A DNA stretch of 64,000 bases. It comes from Scandinavium sp002470465 (lineage in GTDB: Bacteria; Pseudomonadota; Gammaproteobacteria; Enterobacterales; Enterobacteriaceae). The notes below the pieces were generated by a model. The model saw nothing but the letters and a program-made list of their open reading frames with translations, did not search any database and was not told the DNA's origin. The position numbers and the translations under genes are program-made. Positions within the stretch are counted from its first letter, which is position 1. Every line of letters begins with the position of its first letter. Below are positions 8,368 through 18,347 of this stretch, piece by piece. The DNA lies in NCBI RefSeq assembly GCF_040750395.1, contig NZ_JBFLVD010000006.1, positions 62,001 through 126,000 on the forward strand. The letters are read 5' to 3'.

Positions 8368-9243
8368 ATGAATAGTGGTTATCTGCATTTCCCGGAATTC
8401 GATCCGGTGATTTTTTCCATTGGACCGGTCTCGCTTCACTGGTACGGCTTGATGTACCTGGTCGGTTTTATTTTTGCAATGTGGCTGGCGTCCCGAAGGG
8501 CAGGTAAGCCTGGTAGCGGCTGGACGAAAAACGAAGTTGAAAACCTGCTCTATGCAGGCTTCCTTGGTGTTTTCCTAGGTGGACGTATTGGCTACGTGCT
8601 GTTCTACAACATGCCAGTATTCCTGAGCGATCCGCTTTACCTGTTCCGCGTCTGGGACGGCGGCATGTCATTCCACGGCGGCCTGATTGGCGTTATCGTG
8701 GTGATGATTGTCTTCGCCAGACGTACCAAACGCACCTTCTTCCAGGTTTCCGACTTTATTGCTCCGCTGATCCCGTTCGGGCTCGGGGCAGGCCGTCTGG
8801 GTAACTTTATCAACGGTGAGCTGTGGGGCCGTGTCGATCCGTCCTTCCACTACACCATGCTGTTCCCGGGATCCCGCGTGGAAGACCTGGCGCTGCTGCC
8901 ATCACACCCTGAGTGGCAATCTCTGTTCGATCAGTACGGCGTTCTGCCTCGTCACGCTTCGCAGCTTTATGAGCTGGTGCTGGAAGGCGTGGTGCTGTTC
9001 ATCATCCTTAATCTGTTCATCCGCAAGCCGCGCCCTACGGGCTCCGTTTCTGGCCTGTTCCTGATTGGCTATGGCCTGTTCCGCATCATCGTCGAGTTCT
9101 TCCGCCAGCCGGATGCGCAGTTCACCGGCGAGTGGGTGCAGTACATCAGCATGGGGCAGATTCTCTCCATTCCGATGGTGCTGGCGGGCATTATCATGAT
9201 GGTCTGGGCTTATCGTCGTCGCCCACAGCAACAAGTCTCCTGA
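8368..9243 (+). CDS. lgt: Prolipoprotein diacylglyceryl transferase
   Basis: The 291-residue polytopic membrane enzyme transfers diacylglycerol from phosphatidylglycerol to the lipobox cysteine of prolipoproteins, the first step of lipoprotein maturation. It has seven hydrophobic segments, the family signature GRLGNFINGELWGR around residue 143, and the conserved YGLMYLVGF near residue 26. Length equals E. coli Lgt. thyA starts 6 bases after its stop, so they form one operon. Its substrates include YgdR, YgdI and MltA of this window. Confidence 0.97.
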   Translation: MNSGYLHFPEFDPVIFSIGPVSLHWYGLMYLVGFIFAMWLASRRAGKPGSGWTKNEVENLLYAGFLGVFLGGRIGYVLFYNMPVFLSDPLYLFRVWDGGMSFHGGLIGVIVVMIVFARRTKRTFFQVSDFIAPLIPFGLGAGRLGNFINGELWGRVDPSFHYTMLFPGSRVEDLALLPSHPEWQSLFDQYGVLPRHASQLYELVLEGVVLFIILNLFIRKPRPTGSVSGLFLIGYGLFRIIVEFFRQPDAQFTGEWVQYISMGQILSIPMVLAGIIMMVWAYRRRPQQQVS

Positions 9244-9249
9244 GGAAGC

Positions 9250-10044
9250 ATGAAACAGTATCTTGATCTGATGCAGAAGGTGCTCGATGAGGGCACTCAA
9301 AAAAATGACCGTACCGGCACGGGCACGCTGTCGATTTTCGGCCACCAGATGCGTTTTAACCTGCAGGAAGGCTTCCCGCTGGTCACCACCAAGCGCTGCC
9401 ATTTGCGCTCCATCATTCATGAGCTGCTGTGGTTCCTGAAAGGGGATACTAACGTCGCTTATCTCCATGAAAATAACGTCTCCATTTGGGATGAGTGGGC
9501 CGACGAGCAGGGCAACCTCGGGCCGGTTTATGGCAAGCAGTGGCGCGCATGGCCGACGCCAGATGGTCGTCATATTGACCAGATCACTACGGTCATTAAC
9601 CAGCTGAAAAATGACCCGGACTCGCGCCGTATCATCGTTTCTGCCTGGAACGTCGGTGAACTGGACAAAATGGCGCTGGCACCTTGCCACGCTTTCTTCC
9701 AGTTTTACGTGGCAGGCGGCAAACTTTCCTGCCAGCTGTATCAGCGCTCCTGCGACGTATTCCTGGGCTTACCGTTCAACATCGCGAGCTACGCGCTGTT
9801 AGTGCATATGGTTGCCCAGCAGTGCGATCTCGAGGTGGGTGATTTTGTCTGGACCGGCGGCGACACGCACCTTTACAGCAACCACATGGAGCAGACGCAT
9901 CTGCAGCTGAGCCGTGAGCCTCGTGCGTTGCCGAAACTGGTGATTAAACGTAAACCTGCCTCTATCTTCGACTACCAGTTCGAGGACTTCGAGATTGAAG
10001 GTTACGATCCCCACCCGGGCATTAAAGCGCCCGTGGCGATTTAA
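9250..10044 (+). CDS. thyA: Thymidylate synthase
   Basis: The 264-residue cytosolic enzyme methylates dUMP to dTMP with methylene-tetrahydrofolate. The nucleophile C146 sits in LAPCHAFFQFY, followed by the QLYQRSCDVFLGLPFNI phosphate/folate segment, and the protein ends in the conserved IKAPVAI. Length is identical to E. coli ThyA. It is translationally close to lgt (6-base gap) and followed by a clear terminator. Confidence 0.98.
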   Translation: MKQYLDLMQKVLDEGTQKNDRTGTGTLSIFGHQMRFNLQEGFPLVTTKRCHLRSIIHELLWFLKGDTNVAYLHENNVSIWDEWADEQGNLGPVYGKQWRAWPTPDGRHIDQITTVINQLKNDPDSRRIIVSAWNVGELDKMALAPCHAFFQFYVAGGKLSCQLYQRSCDVFLGLPFNIASYALLVHMVAQQCDLEVGDFVWTGGDTHLYSNHMEQTHLQLSREPRALPKLVIKRKPASIFDYQFEDFEIEGYDPHPGIKAPVAI

Positions 10045-10057
10045 ATCACCTGAAATC

Positions 10058-10088
10058 AACCGGCCCACGTGGCCGGTTTTGTTTTTTT
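10058..10088 (+). terminator. Terminator of lgt-thyA
   Basis: The stem AACCGGCC-CACGT-GGCCGGTT is followed by TTGTTTTTTT, 15 bases after the thyA stop. Confidence 0.9.
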
Positions 10089-10206
10089 CGGCCTTCCTTC
10101 CTGATTATCTGCAACGTCCTGCAACGCGTTAAATTTCCCTGAAACGTGCCCGTAAAAATCAACATGCCCGGTCGCATTGCTGATGGTGTAAGGGCAGAGT
10201 GCGGGC

Positions 10207-10677
10207 ATGAAACGAGAACAGGGATATACCCTCATTGAAATGCTGATCGCACTGTCGCTGATGATGATTCTCAGTGCCGGAGGGCTCTACGGCTGGCAAA
10301 ACTGGCAGCGGCAGCAGCGGCTATGGCAAACCGCTTGCCAGATAAGAGATTACCTGAGCATGTTGCGTAATGACGCCAACTGGTACAACCGGGATCGTTT
10401 ACCACGTCGAGAAAGCGGAGCGTATGGCTGGTGTCTTAGTGCTGTGAACCCTGCACAGAGCGGCTGCGATGCGCAAAATCGCTTTGTGCTCAGGCCACTC
10501 TGGCCGGAAGTGATGCTCAGTGATATCACGCCCGCATTGGGGTTTTATGGTCTGCGAAATACGGCATGGCCCGGGCACATCATTCTCAAAAGTGGGGCGG
10601 ATAGCTGGACGCTGGTTGTGTCCAACTGGGGACGAGTTCGGCTATGCAAAGGGAGCAGCGATAAAGGATGTCAGTGA
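10207..10677 (+). CDS. ppdA: Prepilin-like protein PpdA (minor pseudopilin)
   Basis: The 156-residue protein begins with a short basic leader and a type IV prepilin cleavage site, G|YTLIEMLIAL with glutamate at mature position 5, followed by one hydrophobic helix. This is the class of GspH/FimU-like minor pseudopilins. A pair of cysteines (WCLSAVNPAQSGC) suggests a disulfide. It opens a four-gene block with ppdB, ygdB and ppdC ahead of recC; the ppdB start lies inside the ppdA end (10-base overlap). The role in E. coli is poorly defined, with type IV pilus priming suspected. Confidence 0.9.
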   Translation: MKREQGYTLIEMLIALSLMMILSAGGLYGWQNWQRQQRLWQTACQIRDYLSMLRNDANWYNRDRLPRRESGAYGWCLSAVNPAQSGCDAQNRFVLRPLWPEVMLSDITPALGFYGLRNTAWPGHIILKSGADSWTLVVSNWGRVRLCKGSSDKGCQ

Positions 10678-11225
10678 ATCAGCGTGGTTTCTCACTGGTT
10701 GAGGTCTTGATCGCCATGGCCATCTCCAGCGCGGTGCTGTTAGCCAGTGCCCGATTTTTGCCCGCCCTGCAGAGGGCAGCTTTACGCCAGACTCAGCAGT
10801 TGGCGCTGGAGGAGGAGGTCTGGCAGCGTCTGTTTACCGTTGGTCGATATCTGCAGCGAGCAGGTTTCTGTCAGGGTGTATGCAAAGGCGAAGGACTCAC
10901 TCTTGCGGACCGGTGCGTATTGATTCGCTGGGACAGCAATCTGAACGGCGTCTGGGAGGACTCGCCGCCGGCGAATGCGGATGTCACAGGGTTTCGGCTC
11001 AACGGAGGTGCGCTAGAAACGCTACGTGGGGCGACAAACTGCGCAGGAAAAGGGTGGGAAAGAATGACCGATACAGATTTTGTTATCGTCGATGCCTTCA
11101 GCGTGACAAGACATAACCAGAATGAATTTGCGCCTGAATTTGAACTGGTGCTCAACGCACACCTGAGATCTCGTCCGGAAGTGAGCGTCAGCGCGGGCTA
11201 CGGTGTGACAGGGCATAACCTGTGA
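10668..11225 (+). CDS. ppdB: Prepilin-like protein PpdB (minor pseudopilin)
   Basis: The 185-residue protein has a prepilin leader and N-methylation motif G|FSLVEVLIAMAIS, with E5 present and a single N-terminal helix. It resembles GspJ/PilW-type minor pseudopilins. It overlaps ppdA by 10 bases and ygdB by 4 bases (ATGA-like junction using GTG), so translation of the block is coupled. Confidence 0.88.
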   Translation: MSVNQRGFSLVEVLIAMAISSAVLLASARFLPALQRAALRQTQQLALEEEVWQRLFTVGRYLQRAGFCQGVCKGEGLTLADRCVLIRWDSNLNGVWEDSPPANADVTGFRLNGGALETLRGATNCAGKGWERMTDTDFVIVDAFSVTRHNQNEFAPEFELVLNAHLRSRPEVSVSAGYGVTGHNL

Positions 11226-11629
11226 GACAGCAAAAAGGGATGTCATCGCTGATGCTGGTATTGCTTATGCTGGTGCTTGGGAGCCTGACGTTACAGGGCA
11301 TGAGTATGCAGCACCAGTCGCAGCTGAGGCAAACCACCCTTGAGCAGAGGGCTATGCAGGATACGGTAAACGCGGAATCGTTGCTTGAAGAGGGACGAAT
11401 GTTCGCATGGAAGCCGGAGCCGGGCGATCGGTGTCGGGATGATACTGATTTTGCCGGGCGAGTGTGCCTGCGTATTTTTAGCGATGAGAGTGCCCTGCTT
11501 ATCGCTAACAGCGGCGAACAATATCGCTGGCAAACCGGTCAGGTGCAAAAAGGCATTTTGCAGTTTAACCGCAGTGGCTGGAGCGATTTCTGCCCGCGCA
11601 AGGAGGTCCTGCAATGTCAGCTCCCCTGA
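11222..11629 (+). CDS. ygdB: Prepilin-like protein YgdB (PilX/GspK-like)
   Basis: The 135-residue protein starts MRQQKGMSSLMLVLLMLVLG. A glycine precedes a hydrophobic helix as in prepilins, but the glutamate at mature position 5 is absent (Met-Ser-Ser-Leu-Met). Lack of E5 is a feature of tip-type minor pseudopilins such as GspK and PilX, so I infer a place at the top of a pseudopilus tip. The start is GTG. It overlaps ppdB upstream and ppdC downstream. Confidence 0.85.
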   Translation: MRQQKGMSSLMLVLLMLVLGSLTLQGMSMQHQSQLRQTTLEQRAMQDTVNAESLLEEGRMFAWKPEPGDRCRDDTDFAGRVCLRIFSDESALLIANSGEQYRWQTGQVQKGILQFNRSGWSDFCPRKEVLQCQLP

Positions 11630-11934
11630 TGCGTCAGCAAGGGTTCAGCCTCCCCGAAGTTCTGCTGAGCGTGGTGCTGATGGTCATGGTAGTCACAGCC
11701 TTGTCCGGTTTGTATAGCCAGCTTGCCGCAGGCGGCGTGCAGCTCAGCCAATATCGGGCCCTCTGGCGTGAGGCAGGGCGACAAATACAGCTGAAATCAG
11801 TGGCTGTCCCGGAGGGCTGGACGCAAAACCGCGTACAGACAAGCCGCCAAAGATGTGTCAGCATCACGGCAACGATCACCACGCCATCAGGCAAAAAGGG
11901 GCAGCTAACCCGCCTCCATTGTCCGGGCAGTTAA
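11614..11934 (+). CDS. ppdC: Prepilin-like protein PpdC (minor pseudopilin)
   Basis: The 106-residue protein has a prepilin motif G|FSLPEVLLSVVLM with E5 and one N-terminal helix (GspI/PilV-like size). AGGAGG-type Shine-Dalgarno sequence lies within the end of ygdB, which it overlaps by 16 bases. The recC start lies 29 bases downstream, so the pseudopilin block probably reads into recC. Confidence 0.87.
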   Translation: MSAPLMRQQGFSLPEVLLSVVLMVMVVTALSGLYSQLAAGGVQLSQYRALWREAGRQIQLKSVAVPEGWTQNRVQTSRQRCVSITATITTPSGKKGQLTRLHCPGS

Positions 11935-11963
11935 TGGTATAACCGCGAGCGTCAGGAGCAATT

Positions 11964-14900
11964 ATGTTAAGGGTCTATCACTCCAACCGTCTGGATGTGC
12001 TGGAAGCATTGATGGAGTTCATCGTTGAGCACGACAGGCTTGGTGACCCTTTTGAACCTGAAATGGTGCTGGTGCAAAGTACGGGTATGGCGCAGTGGTT
12101 GCAGATGACGTTGTCGAAGCGTTTCGGGATTGCCGCCAACATTACCTTCCCGCTCCCGGCAAGTTTTATCTGGGATATGTTTGTTCGCGTGTTGCCGGAC
12201 ATCCCGGAACAAAGTGCTTTCAATAAACAGAGCATGAGCTGGAAGCTTATGACGTTGCTGCCAGAGATGCTTGAACAGGACGCCTTTGCTCCGCTGCGCC
12301 ACTATCTGGCGGACGACAGCGATAAGCGTAAGCTGTTCCAGCTTGCCTCCCGTATTGCCGACCTGTACGACCAGTATCTGGTTTACCGTCCGGAATGGCT
12401 CACGCGTTGGGAAGCCGATGAATGCGTTGAAGGCATAGACGATGCCCAGCTGTGGCAGGCTCCATTGTGGAAAGCGTTGGTGGAACACACTCAGGCGCTG
12501 GGTCAGCCGTTATGGCACCGTGCCAATTTGTATCAGCGCTTTATCTCCGCTCTGGAAGGGAGTGAACAGGCACCTGAAGGTTTGCCTTCCCGCGTGTTTA
12601 TCTGCGGCATCTCGGCCCTGCCTCCGGTTTATTTACAGGCGCTGCAGGCGTTGGGTAAGCATGTGGATGTCTATGTGCTGTTCACCAATCCATGCCGTTA
12701 CTACTGGGGCGACATTAAAGATCCGGCATTCCTGGCGAAGCTACTGGCACGCCAGCGCCGACACCACCGCGAACAGCGAGAGCTGCCGTTATTTCGGGAC
12801 AGCCAGCAGGCTCCGGCCCTGTTTAACGCCGAAGGCGAGCAGGATATAGGCAATCCGATGCTGGCCTCCTGGGGCAAGCTGGGACGCGACTATATCTATT
12901 TACTGGCGGGGCTTGAACGCTATCAGGAGCTTGATGCTTTCGTTGATATTGAGCCCGACAATCTGCTGCACAACCTGCAATATGACATTCTTGAGCTGCA
13001 AAACAGCGCGGTAGCCGGACGTACTGCCGATGAGTTTGCCCATAGCAACAGCAAGCGGACGCTGGATCCTGACGATCGCAGCCTGAGTATTCACGTCTGC
13101 CACAGCCCGCAGCGCGAAGTGGAAGTTTTGCACGATCGTTTGCTGGCAATGCTGGAGGACGATCCCAGTCTTTCTCCTCGCGATATCATCGTGATGGTGT
13201 CGGATATCGACAGCTACAGTCCGTTTATTCAGGCCGTGTTCGGCAGCGCCAGCGGCGAGCGTTATGTCCCCTGGGCTATTTCAGATCGCCGGGCAAGACA
13301 GTCTCATCCCGCCCTGCAGGCGTTTATCACGCTACTTTCACTGCCAGACAGCCGCTTTGTCAGCGAAGATGTGCTGGCCTTGCTGGATGTTCCTGTACTG
13401 GCGGCGCGCTTCAATATTGACGAAGAAGGGCTGCGGTATCTGCGACAGTGGGTGAATGAGTCAGGCGTGCGCTGGGGAATGGACGATGACAACGTCCGCG
13501 AATGGGATTTGCCGCCGACAGGCCAGCACACCTGGCGTTTTGGCCTCACGCGAATGCTGTTGGGCTATGCGATGGAAAGCAGCGAGGGTGAATGGCAATC
13601 CATCCTGCCGTATGACGAATCCAGCGGGCTTATCGCCGAGCTGGTGGGCTACCTGGCTTCGCTGCTGATGATGCTCAATCAGTGGCGGCATCGGCTTTCC
13701 GAAGAGCGTCCGCTGACTGAGTGGCTGCCCGTTTGCCGCGAAATGCTTAACGACTTCTTCCTGCCGGATACCGATACGGAAGCTGCACTGGCGCTGATTG
13801 AGCAGCAGTGGCAGGGCATTATCGATCAGGGCCTGGAATCGCACTTCTCAGCTCCAGTACCGCTGTCGCTGCTGCGCGATGAGCTGGCTCAGCGCCTGGA
13901 TCAGGAGCGCATCAGTCAGCGTTTCCTGGCCGGGCCGGTCAACATTTGTACTCTCATGCCGATGCGTTCTATTCCTTTCAAAGTCGTTTGTCTGCTTGGT
14001 ATGAACGATGGTATTTACCCGCGAGCGCTTGCGCCGTTAGGGTTTGATCTGATGAGCCAGAAGCCGCTGCGCGGCGACCGCAGCCGCCGCGATGATGACC
14101 GCTATCTGTTCCTGGAAGCGCTGATGTCGGCGGAGCAAAAACTTTATATCAGCTATATTGGTCGCTCCATTCAGGACAACAGCGAGCGTTATCCTTCCGT
14201 TCTGGTGCAGGAACTGGTGGATTACATTGGTCAGAGCCATTGCCTGAAGGGCGAGGAAGCGCTCAACTGCGATGAAAGCGAGCGTCACGTTAAGCAGCAC
14301 ATCACGCATCAGCACAGCCGGATGCCGTTTGATGCGGCCAATTTCCTGCCCGGAGAAGGGCAAAGCTATGCCCGGGAATGGCTGAAAGCGGCGAGCCTGG
14401 AGGGCGAGGCCCACAGTGATTTTATCCAGCCGCTGCCGCCACAGGTTCTGGAAACGCTCCCCTTTGAGCAGCTGCAACGCTTCTGGTCACACCCCGTCAG
14501 GGCATTTTTCCAGATGCGTTTACAGGTGAATTTCCGAACTGAAGAGAGCGACATTCCTGAAACCGAGCCGTTTACGCTTGATGGATTAACCCGCTACCAG
14601 CTCAATCAGCAACTGGTGAATACGCTGGTCGAAGATCGCGATGCTGGCCTGATGTACCGGCGTTTTCGCGCCGGGGGAGAGCTGCCGTACGGGGCGTTTG
14701 GCGATATTGCCTGGGACGACCAGCGAGGCGAGATGCAGGCGCTGGCCGACAGGGTGAACGCCTGCCGCCAGCCTGCAAAAAGTCTGGAAATTGATTTGCA
14801 GTGTGACGGGGTCAATATTACTGGCTGGCTCACACAGGTACAGTCGGACGGGCTGCTGCGCTGGCGTCCGTCAATGCAGAAGGTCTCTCAGGGAATGCAA

Positions 14901-15332
14901 CTTTGGCTTGAGCATCTGGTCTATTGTGCCAGCGGTGGAAAAGGAGAAAGCCGTTTGCTGCTGCGTAAAGAAGGGGAGTGGCGTTTCCCGCCGCTTGCCG
15001 AACAGGAAGCGATGGCGTACCTGGCGGATCTGGTCGCAGGCTATCGGGAAGGCATGTCACAGCCGCTGTTGCTGCTACCTGAAAGTGGGGGGGCGTGGCT
15101 CAAGGCTTGTTATGACCGCGAAAATAATGTCATTTTATGGGATGACGAAACGCAGCAAAAAGCCCGTAGCAAATTTATGCAGGCCTGGGAAGGGAACCAG
15201 GTCATACGGGGTGAAGGGGATGACGTCTGGTATCAGCGACTTTGGCGCACCCTTGAGCCCGAAAGCGTTGAGGCGATCCTCAGGCAGGCAGAACGTTATC
15301 TGCAGCCCGTTTTTCGCTTCCATCAGTCATAA
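11964..15332 (+). CDS. recC: Exonuclease V subunit RecC
   Basis: The 1122-residue protein equals E. coli RecC in size. RecC holds RecB and RecD together, splits the DNA duplex and recognises Chi on the 3' strand through a dead helicase fold. Recognisable segments include the start MLRVYHSNRLDVLEAL, VLVQSTGMAQWLQMTL near residue 38, and VCLLGMNDGIYPR in the second half. It is the first of recC-ptrA-recB-recD, all on one strand; recC is separated from ptrA by 126 bases. Confidence 0.97.
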   Translation: MLRVYHSNRLDVLEALMEFIVEHDRLGDPFEPEMVLVQSTGMAQWLQMTLSKRFGIAANITFPLPASFIWDMFVRVLPDIPEQSAFNKQSMSWKLMTLLPEMLEQDAFAPLRHYLADDSDKRKLFQLASRIADLYDQYLVYRPEWLTRWEADECVEGIDDAQLWQAPLWKALVEHTQALGQPLWHRANLYQRFISALEGSEQAPEGLPSRVFICGISALPPVYLQALQALGKHVDVYVLFTNPCRYYWGDIKDPAFLAKLLARQRRHHREQRELPLFRDSQQAPALFNAEGEQDIGNPMLASWGKLGRDYIYLLAGLERYQELDAFVDIEPDNLLHNLQYDILELQNSAVAGRTADEFAHSNSKRTLDPDDRSLSIHVCHSPQREVEVLHDRLLAMLEDDPSLSPRDIIVMVSDIDSYSPFIQAVFGSASGERYVPWAISDRRARQSHPALQAFITLLSLPDSRFVSEDVLALLDVPVLAARFNIDEEGLRYLRQWVNESGVRWGMDDDNVREWDLPPTGQHTWRFGLTRMLLGYAMESSEGEWQSILPYDESSGLIAELVGYLASLLMMLNQWRHRLSEERPLTEWLPVCREMLNDFFLPDTDTEAALALIEQQWQGIIDQGLESHFSAPVPLSLLRDELAQRLDQERISQRFLAGPVNICTLMPMRSIPFKVVCLLGMNDGIYPRALAPLGFDLMSQKPLRGDRSRRDDDRYLFLEALMSAEQKLYISYIGRSIQDNSERYPSVLVQELVDYIGQSHCLKGEEALNCDESERHVKQHITHQHSRMPFDAANFLPGEGQSYAREWLKAASLEGEAHSDFIQPLPPQVLETLPFEQLQRFWSHPVRAFFQMRLQVNFRTEESDIPETEPFTLDGLTRYQLNQQLVNTLVEDRDAGLMYRRFRAGGELPYGAFGDIAWDDQRGEMQALADRVNACRQPAKSLEIDLQCDGVNITGWLTQVQSDGLLRWRPSMQKVSQGMQLWLEHLVYCASGGKGESRLLLRKEGEWRFPPLAEQEAMAYLADLVAGYREGMSQPLLLLPESGGAWLKACYDRENNVILWDDETQQKARSKFMQAWEGNQVIRGEGDDVWYQRLWRTLEPESVEAILRQAERYLQPVFRFHQS

Positions 15333-15458
15333 GGATTGTTTAAAAATTGCGCAGATATCCGGATTCCATTATCATGCGCGACGTATCACGGACTGATGTT
15401 TATAAGTGAGGCTGCCATACAGAGCAGCACAGAAGTTTGTTAATGATGAGGTCCGTGA

Positions 15459-18347
15459 ATGCCCCGCAGCACCTGGTTGAATGTTGTATTTATCGTATTG
15501 TTCGCCCTCTGGGCGCCCATAAGCCAGGCCGATGAAGGCTGGCAACCGGTAAAAGAAACCATCCGTAAAAGTGAGAAAGATCCGCGTCAGTATCAGGCGA
15601 TCAAGCTTGATAACGGCATGGTCGTGCTGCTGGTGTCCGATCCGCAGGCGGTAAAATCACTCTCTGCGCTGGTGGTGCCCGTCGGCTCACTTGAGGATCC
15701 TGATTCTCATCCGGGTCTCGCGCATTTCCTCGAGCATATGACGCTGATGGGGTCTAAAAAGTACCCGCAGCCGGACAGCCTCGCCGAATACCTCAAAATG
15801 CACGGCGGTAGCCACAACGCCAGTACCGCCCCGTACCGCACGGCTTTCTACCTTGAAGTGGAAAACGACGCGCTGGAAGGCGCTGTCGATCGCCTGGCCG
15901 ATGCGATTGCTGAGCCGCTGCTCGATAAAAAGTACGCTGACCGCGAACGAAACGCCGTAAACTCCGAACTGACCATGGCCCGTAGTCGTGATGGGATGCG
16001 CATGGCTCAGGTCAGCGCCGAAACCATTAACCCGGCGCACCCTGGCGCTCGCTTCTCCGGCGGTAACCTCGAAACGCTGAGCGACAAACCGGGCAGCCCG
16101 GTGCTGGACGCGCTACTCGCATTCCGTGACAAGTATTATTCAGCCAACCTGATGAAGGCGGTTATCTACAGCAACAAGCCCCTGCCGGAGCTGGCTAAAA
16201 TGGCCGCAAAAACCTGGGGCCGCGTGTCTGATAAAAATATCACTCGCCCTGAAATTACCGTGCCGGTTGTGACTGACGCGCAGAAAGGCATCATCATTCA
16301 CTACACGCCTGCTGTGCCTCGCAAAGTGCTGCGCGTGGAGTTTCGTATTGATAACAACACCGCCCAGTTCCGCAGCAAAACCGATGAACTGGTGACGTAC
16401 CTGATTGGCAACCGTAGCCCGGGAACCTTGTCTGACTGGCTGCAAAATCAGGGGCTGGCCGAGGGGATTCGCGCCGACTCTGACCCGATAGTGAACGGTA
16501 ACAGCGGCGTACTGGCAATTTCTGCCACCCTGACCGATAAAGGGCTGGCGAACCGCGACCAGGTTGTAGCTGCGATATTCAGCTACCTCAATTTGCTGCG
16601 CGAAAAGGGCGTGGATAAACGCTATTTCGATGAGCTGGCGCACGTGCTGGATCTCGATTTCCGCTACCCGTCCATCAACCGGGATATGGATTACGTCGAA
16701 TGGCTGGCGGACACCATGATTCGCGTGCCGGTGGAACACACGCTCGATGCGGTGAATATTGCCGATCGGTACGATGAGAAAGCGATTAACGATCGGCTGG
16801 CAATGATGACCCCGCAAAATGCGCGTATCTGGTACATCAGCCCGAACGAGCCGCATAACAAAACGGCCTATTTCGTGGATGCGCCTTATCAGGTGGATAA
16901 AATCAGCCCGCAGACCTTCAGCCAGTGGCAGCAGGAATCGGCCAAAATTGCCCTGCAGCTGCCAACGCTGAACCCGTACATTCCGGATGATTTCTCCCTG
17001 ATTAAGCCTGAAAAAGTCAGCGACAAGCCGCAGCTTATCGTCGATGAGCCACAGCTGCGCGTTGTGTACACGCCGAGCCGTTACTTTGCCAGCGAGCCTA
17101 AGGCTGACGTGACGTTAGTACTGCGCAACCCTCACGCGATGGACAGTGCACGCAATCAGGTCATTTTCGCGCTGAATGATTATCTGGCAGGGATAGCGCT
17201 TGACCAGTTAAGCAATCAGGCCGCTGTAGGCGGTATCAGCTTCTCCACCGGGGCCAACAATGGTCTGATGGTCAACGCCAGCGGCTATACCCAGCGTCTG
17301 CCGCAGCTCTTTGACGCACTGCTCCAGGGCTATTTCAGCTATCAGCCAACCGAAGAGCAGCTCGCGCAGGCGAAATCCTGGTATGCGCAAATGCTGGATT
17401 CCGCCGAGAAGGGCAAAGCGTTCGATCAGGCTATCATGCCGATTCAGATGCTGTCTCAGGTGCCTTATTTCCAGCGTGAAGTGCGCCGTGACCTGTTGCC
17501 GTCGATCACCCTGAAAGACGTGCTGGCCTGGCGTGATGAGCTGAAAGCCGGTGCGCGTCCGGAATTCCTGGTGGTGGGTAATATGACGGCCGAAAATTCT
17601 GTGGCTCTGGCGCGAAAAGTTCAGAATCAGCTTCATGCGCACGGCAGCGAGTGGTGCCGCAATAAAGACGTGGTGGTGGATAAAAATCAGAATGCCATCT
17701 TCGAAAAAGCAGGAAACACCAGCGACTCCGCGCTTGCTGCGGTATTCGCCCCGGCCAAAGCCGATGAATTCAGTAGCTCCGCCGCCAGCGCCATGCTTGG
17801 TCAAATTATCCAGCCGTGGTTCTACAATCAGCTGCGCACCGAAGAGCAACTGGGCTATGCGGTATTTGCCTTCCCGATGAACATTGGCCGCCAGTGGGGC
17901 GTCGGTTTCCTGTTGCAGAGCAGCGACAAGCAGCCGGATTTCCTCTGGCAGCGCTTTAAGGCATTCTTCCCGACGGCTGAGGCCAAATTGCGGGCCATGA
18001 AGCCCGAAGAGTTCGCGCAAATACAGCAGTCGGTGATTGCGCAGATGCAGCAGCCGCCGCAAACGCTGGGTGATGAAGCCTCGAAGCTCAGCAAAGATTT
18101 CGATCGCGGTAATATGCGCTTTGATTCACGTGATAAAGTAGTGGCTCAGATAAAACTGCTGACGCCGCAAAAGCTTGCTGACTTCTTCCATCAGACGGTG
18201 GTGGAGCCGCAGGGCATGACCGTCCTTTCTCAGGTCTCCGGCAGCCAGAACGGGAAAACAACCTATGTTCACCCGAAAGGCTGGAAGGTCTGGGAAAGCG
18301 TCAGCGCGTTGCAGCAATCCATGCCGCTGATGAGAGAGAACGAATGA
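15459..18347 (+). CDS. ptrA: Protease III (pitrilysin), periplasmic
   Basis: The 962-residue M16 zinc metalloprotease degrades small peptides such as insulin in the periplasm. A Sec signal peptide covers about residues 1-24 (ends ISQA|DEG). The inverted zinc motif HFLEH is at H89-E92-H93, with the distal glutamate in the ERNAVNSEL segment. Length equals the E. coli enzyme. It sits between recC and recB as in all enterics; its stop overlaps the recB start as ATGA. There is no known functional link with RecBCD. Confidence 0.97.
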   Translation: MPRSTWLNVVFIVLFALWAPISQADEGWQPVKETIRKSEKDPRQYQAIKLDNGMVVLLVSDPQAVKSLSALVVPVGSLEDPDSHPGLAHFLEHMTLMGSKKYPQPDSLAEYLKMHGGSHNASTAPYRTAFYLEVENDALEGAVDRLADAIAEPLLDKKYADRERNAVNSELTMARSRDGMRMAQVSAETINPAHPGARFSGGNLETLSDKPGSPVLDALLAFRDKYYSANLMKAVIYSNKPLPELAKMAAKTWGRVSDKNITRPEITVPVVTDAQKGIIIHYTPAVPRKVLRVEFRIDNNTAQFRSKTDELVTYLIGNRSPGTLSDWLQNQGLAEGIRADSDPIVNGNSGVLAISATLTDKGLANRDQVVAAIFSYLNLLREKGVDKRYFDELAHVLDLDFRYPSINRDMDYVEWLADTMIRVPVEHTLDAVNIADRYDEKAINDRLAMMTPQNARIWYISPNEPHNKTAYFVDAPYQVDKISPQTFSQWQQESAKIALQLPTLNPYIPDDFSLIKPEKVSDKPQLIVDEPQLRVVYTPSRYFASEPKADVTLVLRNPHAMDSARNQVIFALNDYLAGIALDQLSNQAAVGGISFSTGANNGLMVNASGYTQRLPQLFDALLQGYFSYQPTEEQLAQAKSWYAQMLDSAEKGKAFDQAIMPIQMLSQVPYFQREVRRDLLPSITLKDVLAWRDELKAGARPEFLVVGNMTAENSVALARKVQNQLHAHGSEWCRNKDVVVDKNQNAIFEKAGNTSDSALAAVFAPAKADEFSSSAASAMLGQIIQPWFYNQLRTEEQLGYAVFAFPMNIGRQWGVGFLLQSSDKQPDFLWQRFKAFFPTAEAKLRAMKPEEFAQIQQSVIAQMQQPPQTLGDEASKLSKDFDRGNMRFDSRDKVVAQIKLLTPQKLADFFHQTVVEPQGMTVLSQVSGSQNGKTTYVHPKGWKVWESVSALQQSMPLMRENE

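Noticed and set aside
10207..11934. Idea that the pseudopilin block is part of a secretion system encoded here
   Set aside because: No ATPase, secretin or prepilin peptidase gene is in the window; only the minor pseudopilin set is present.
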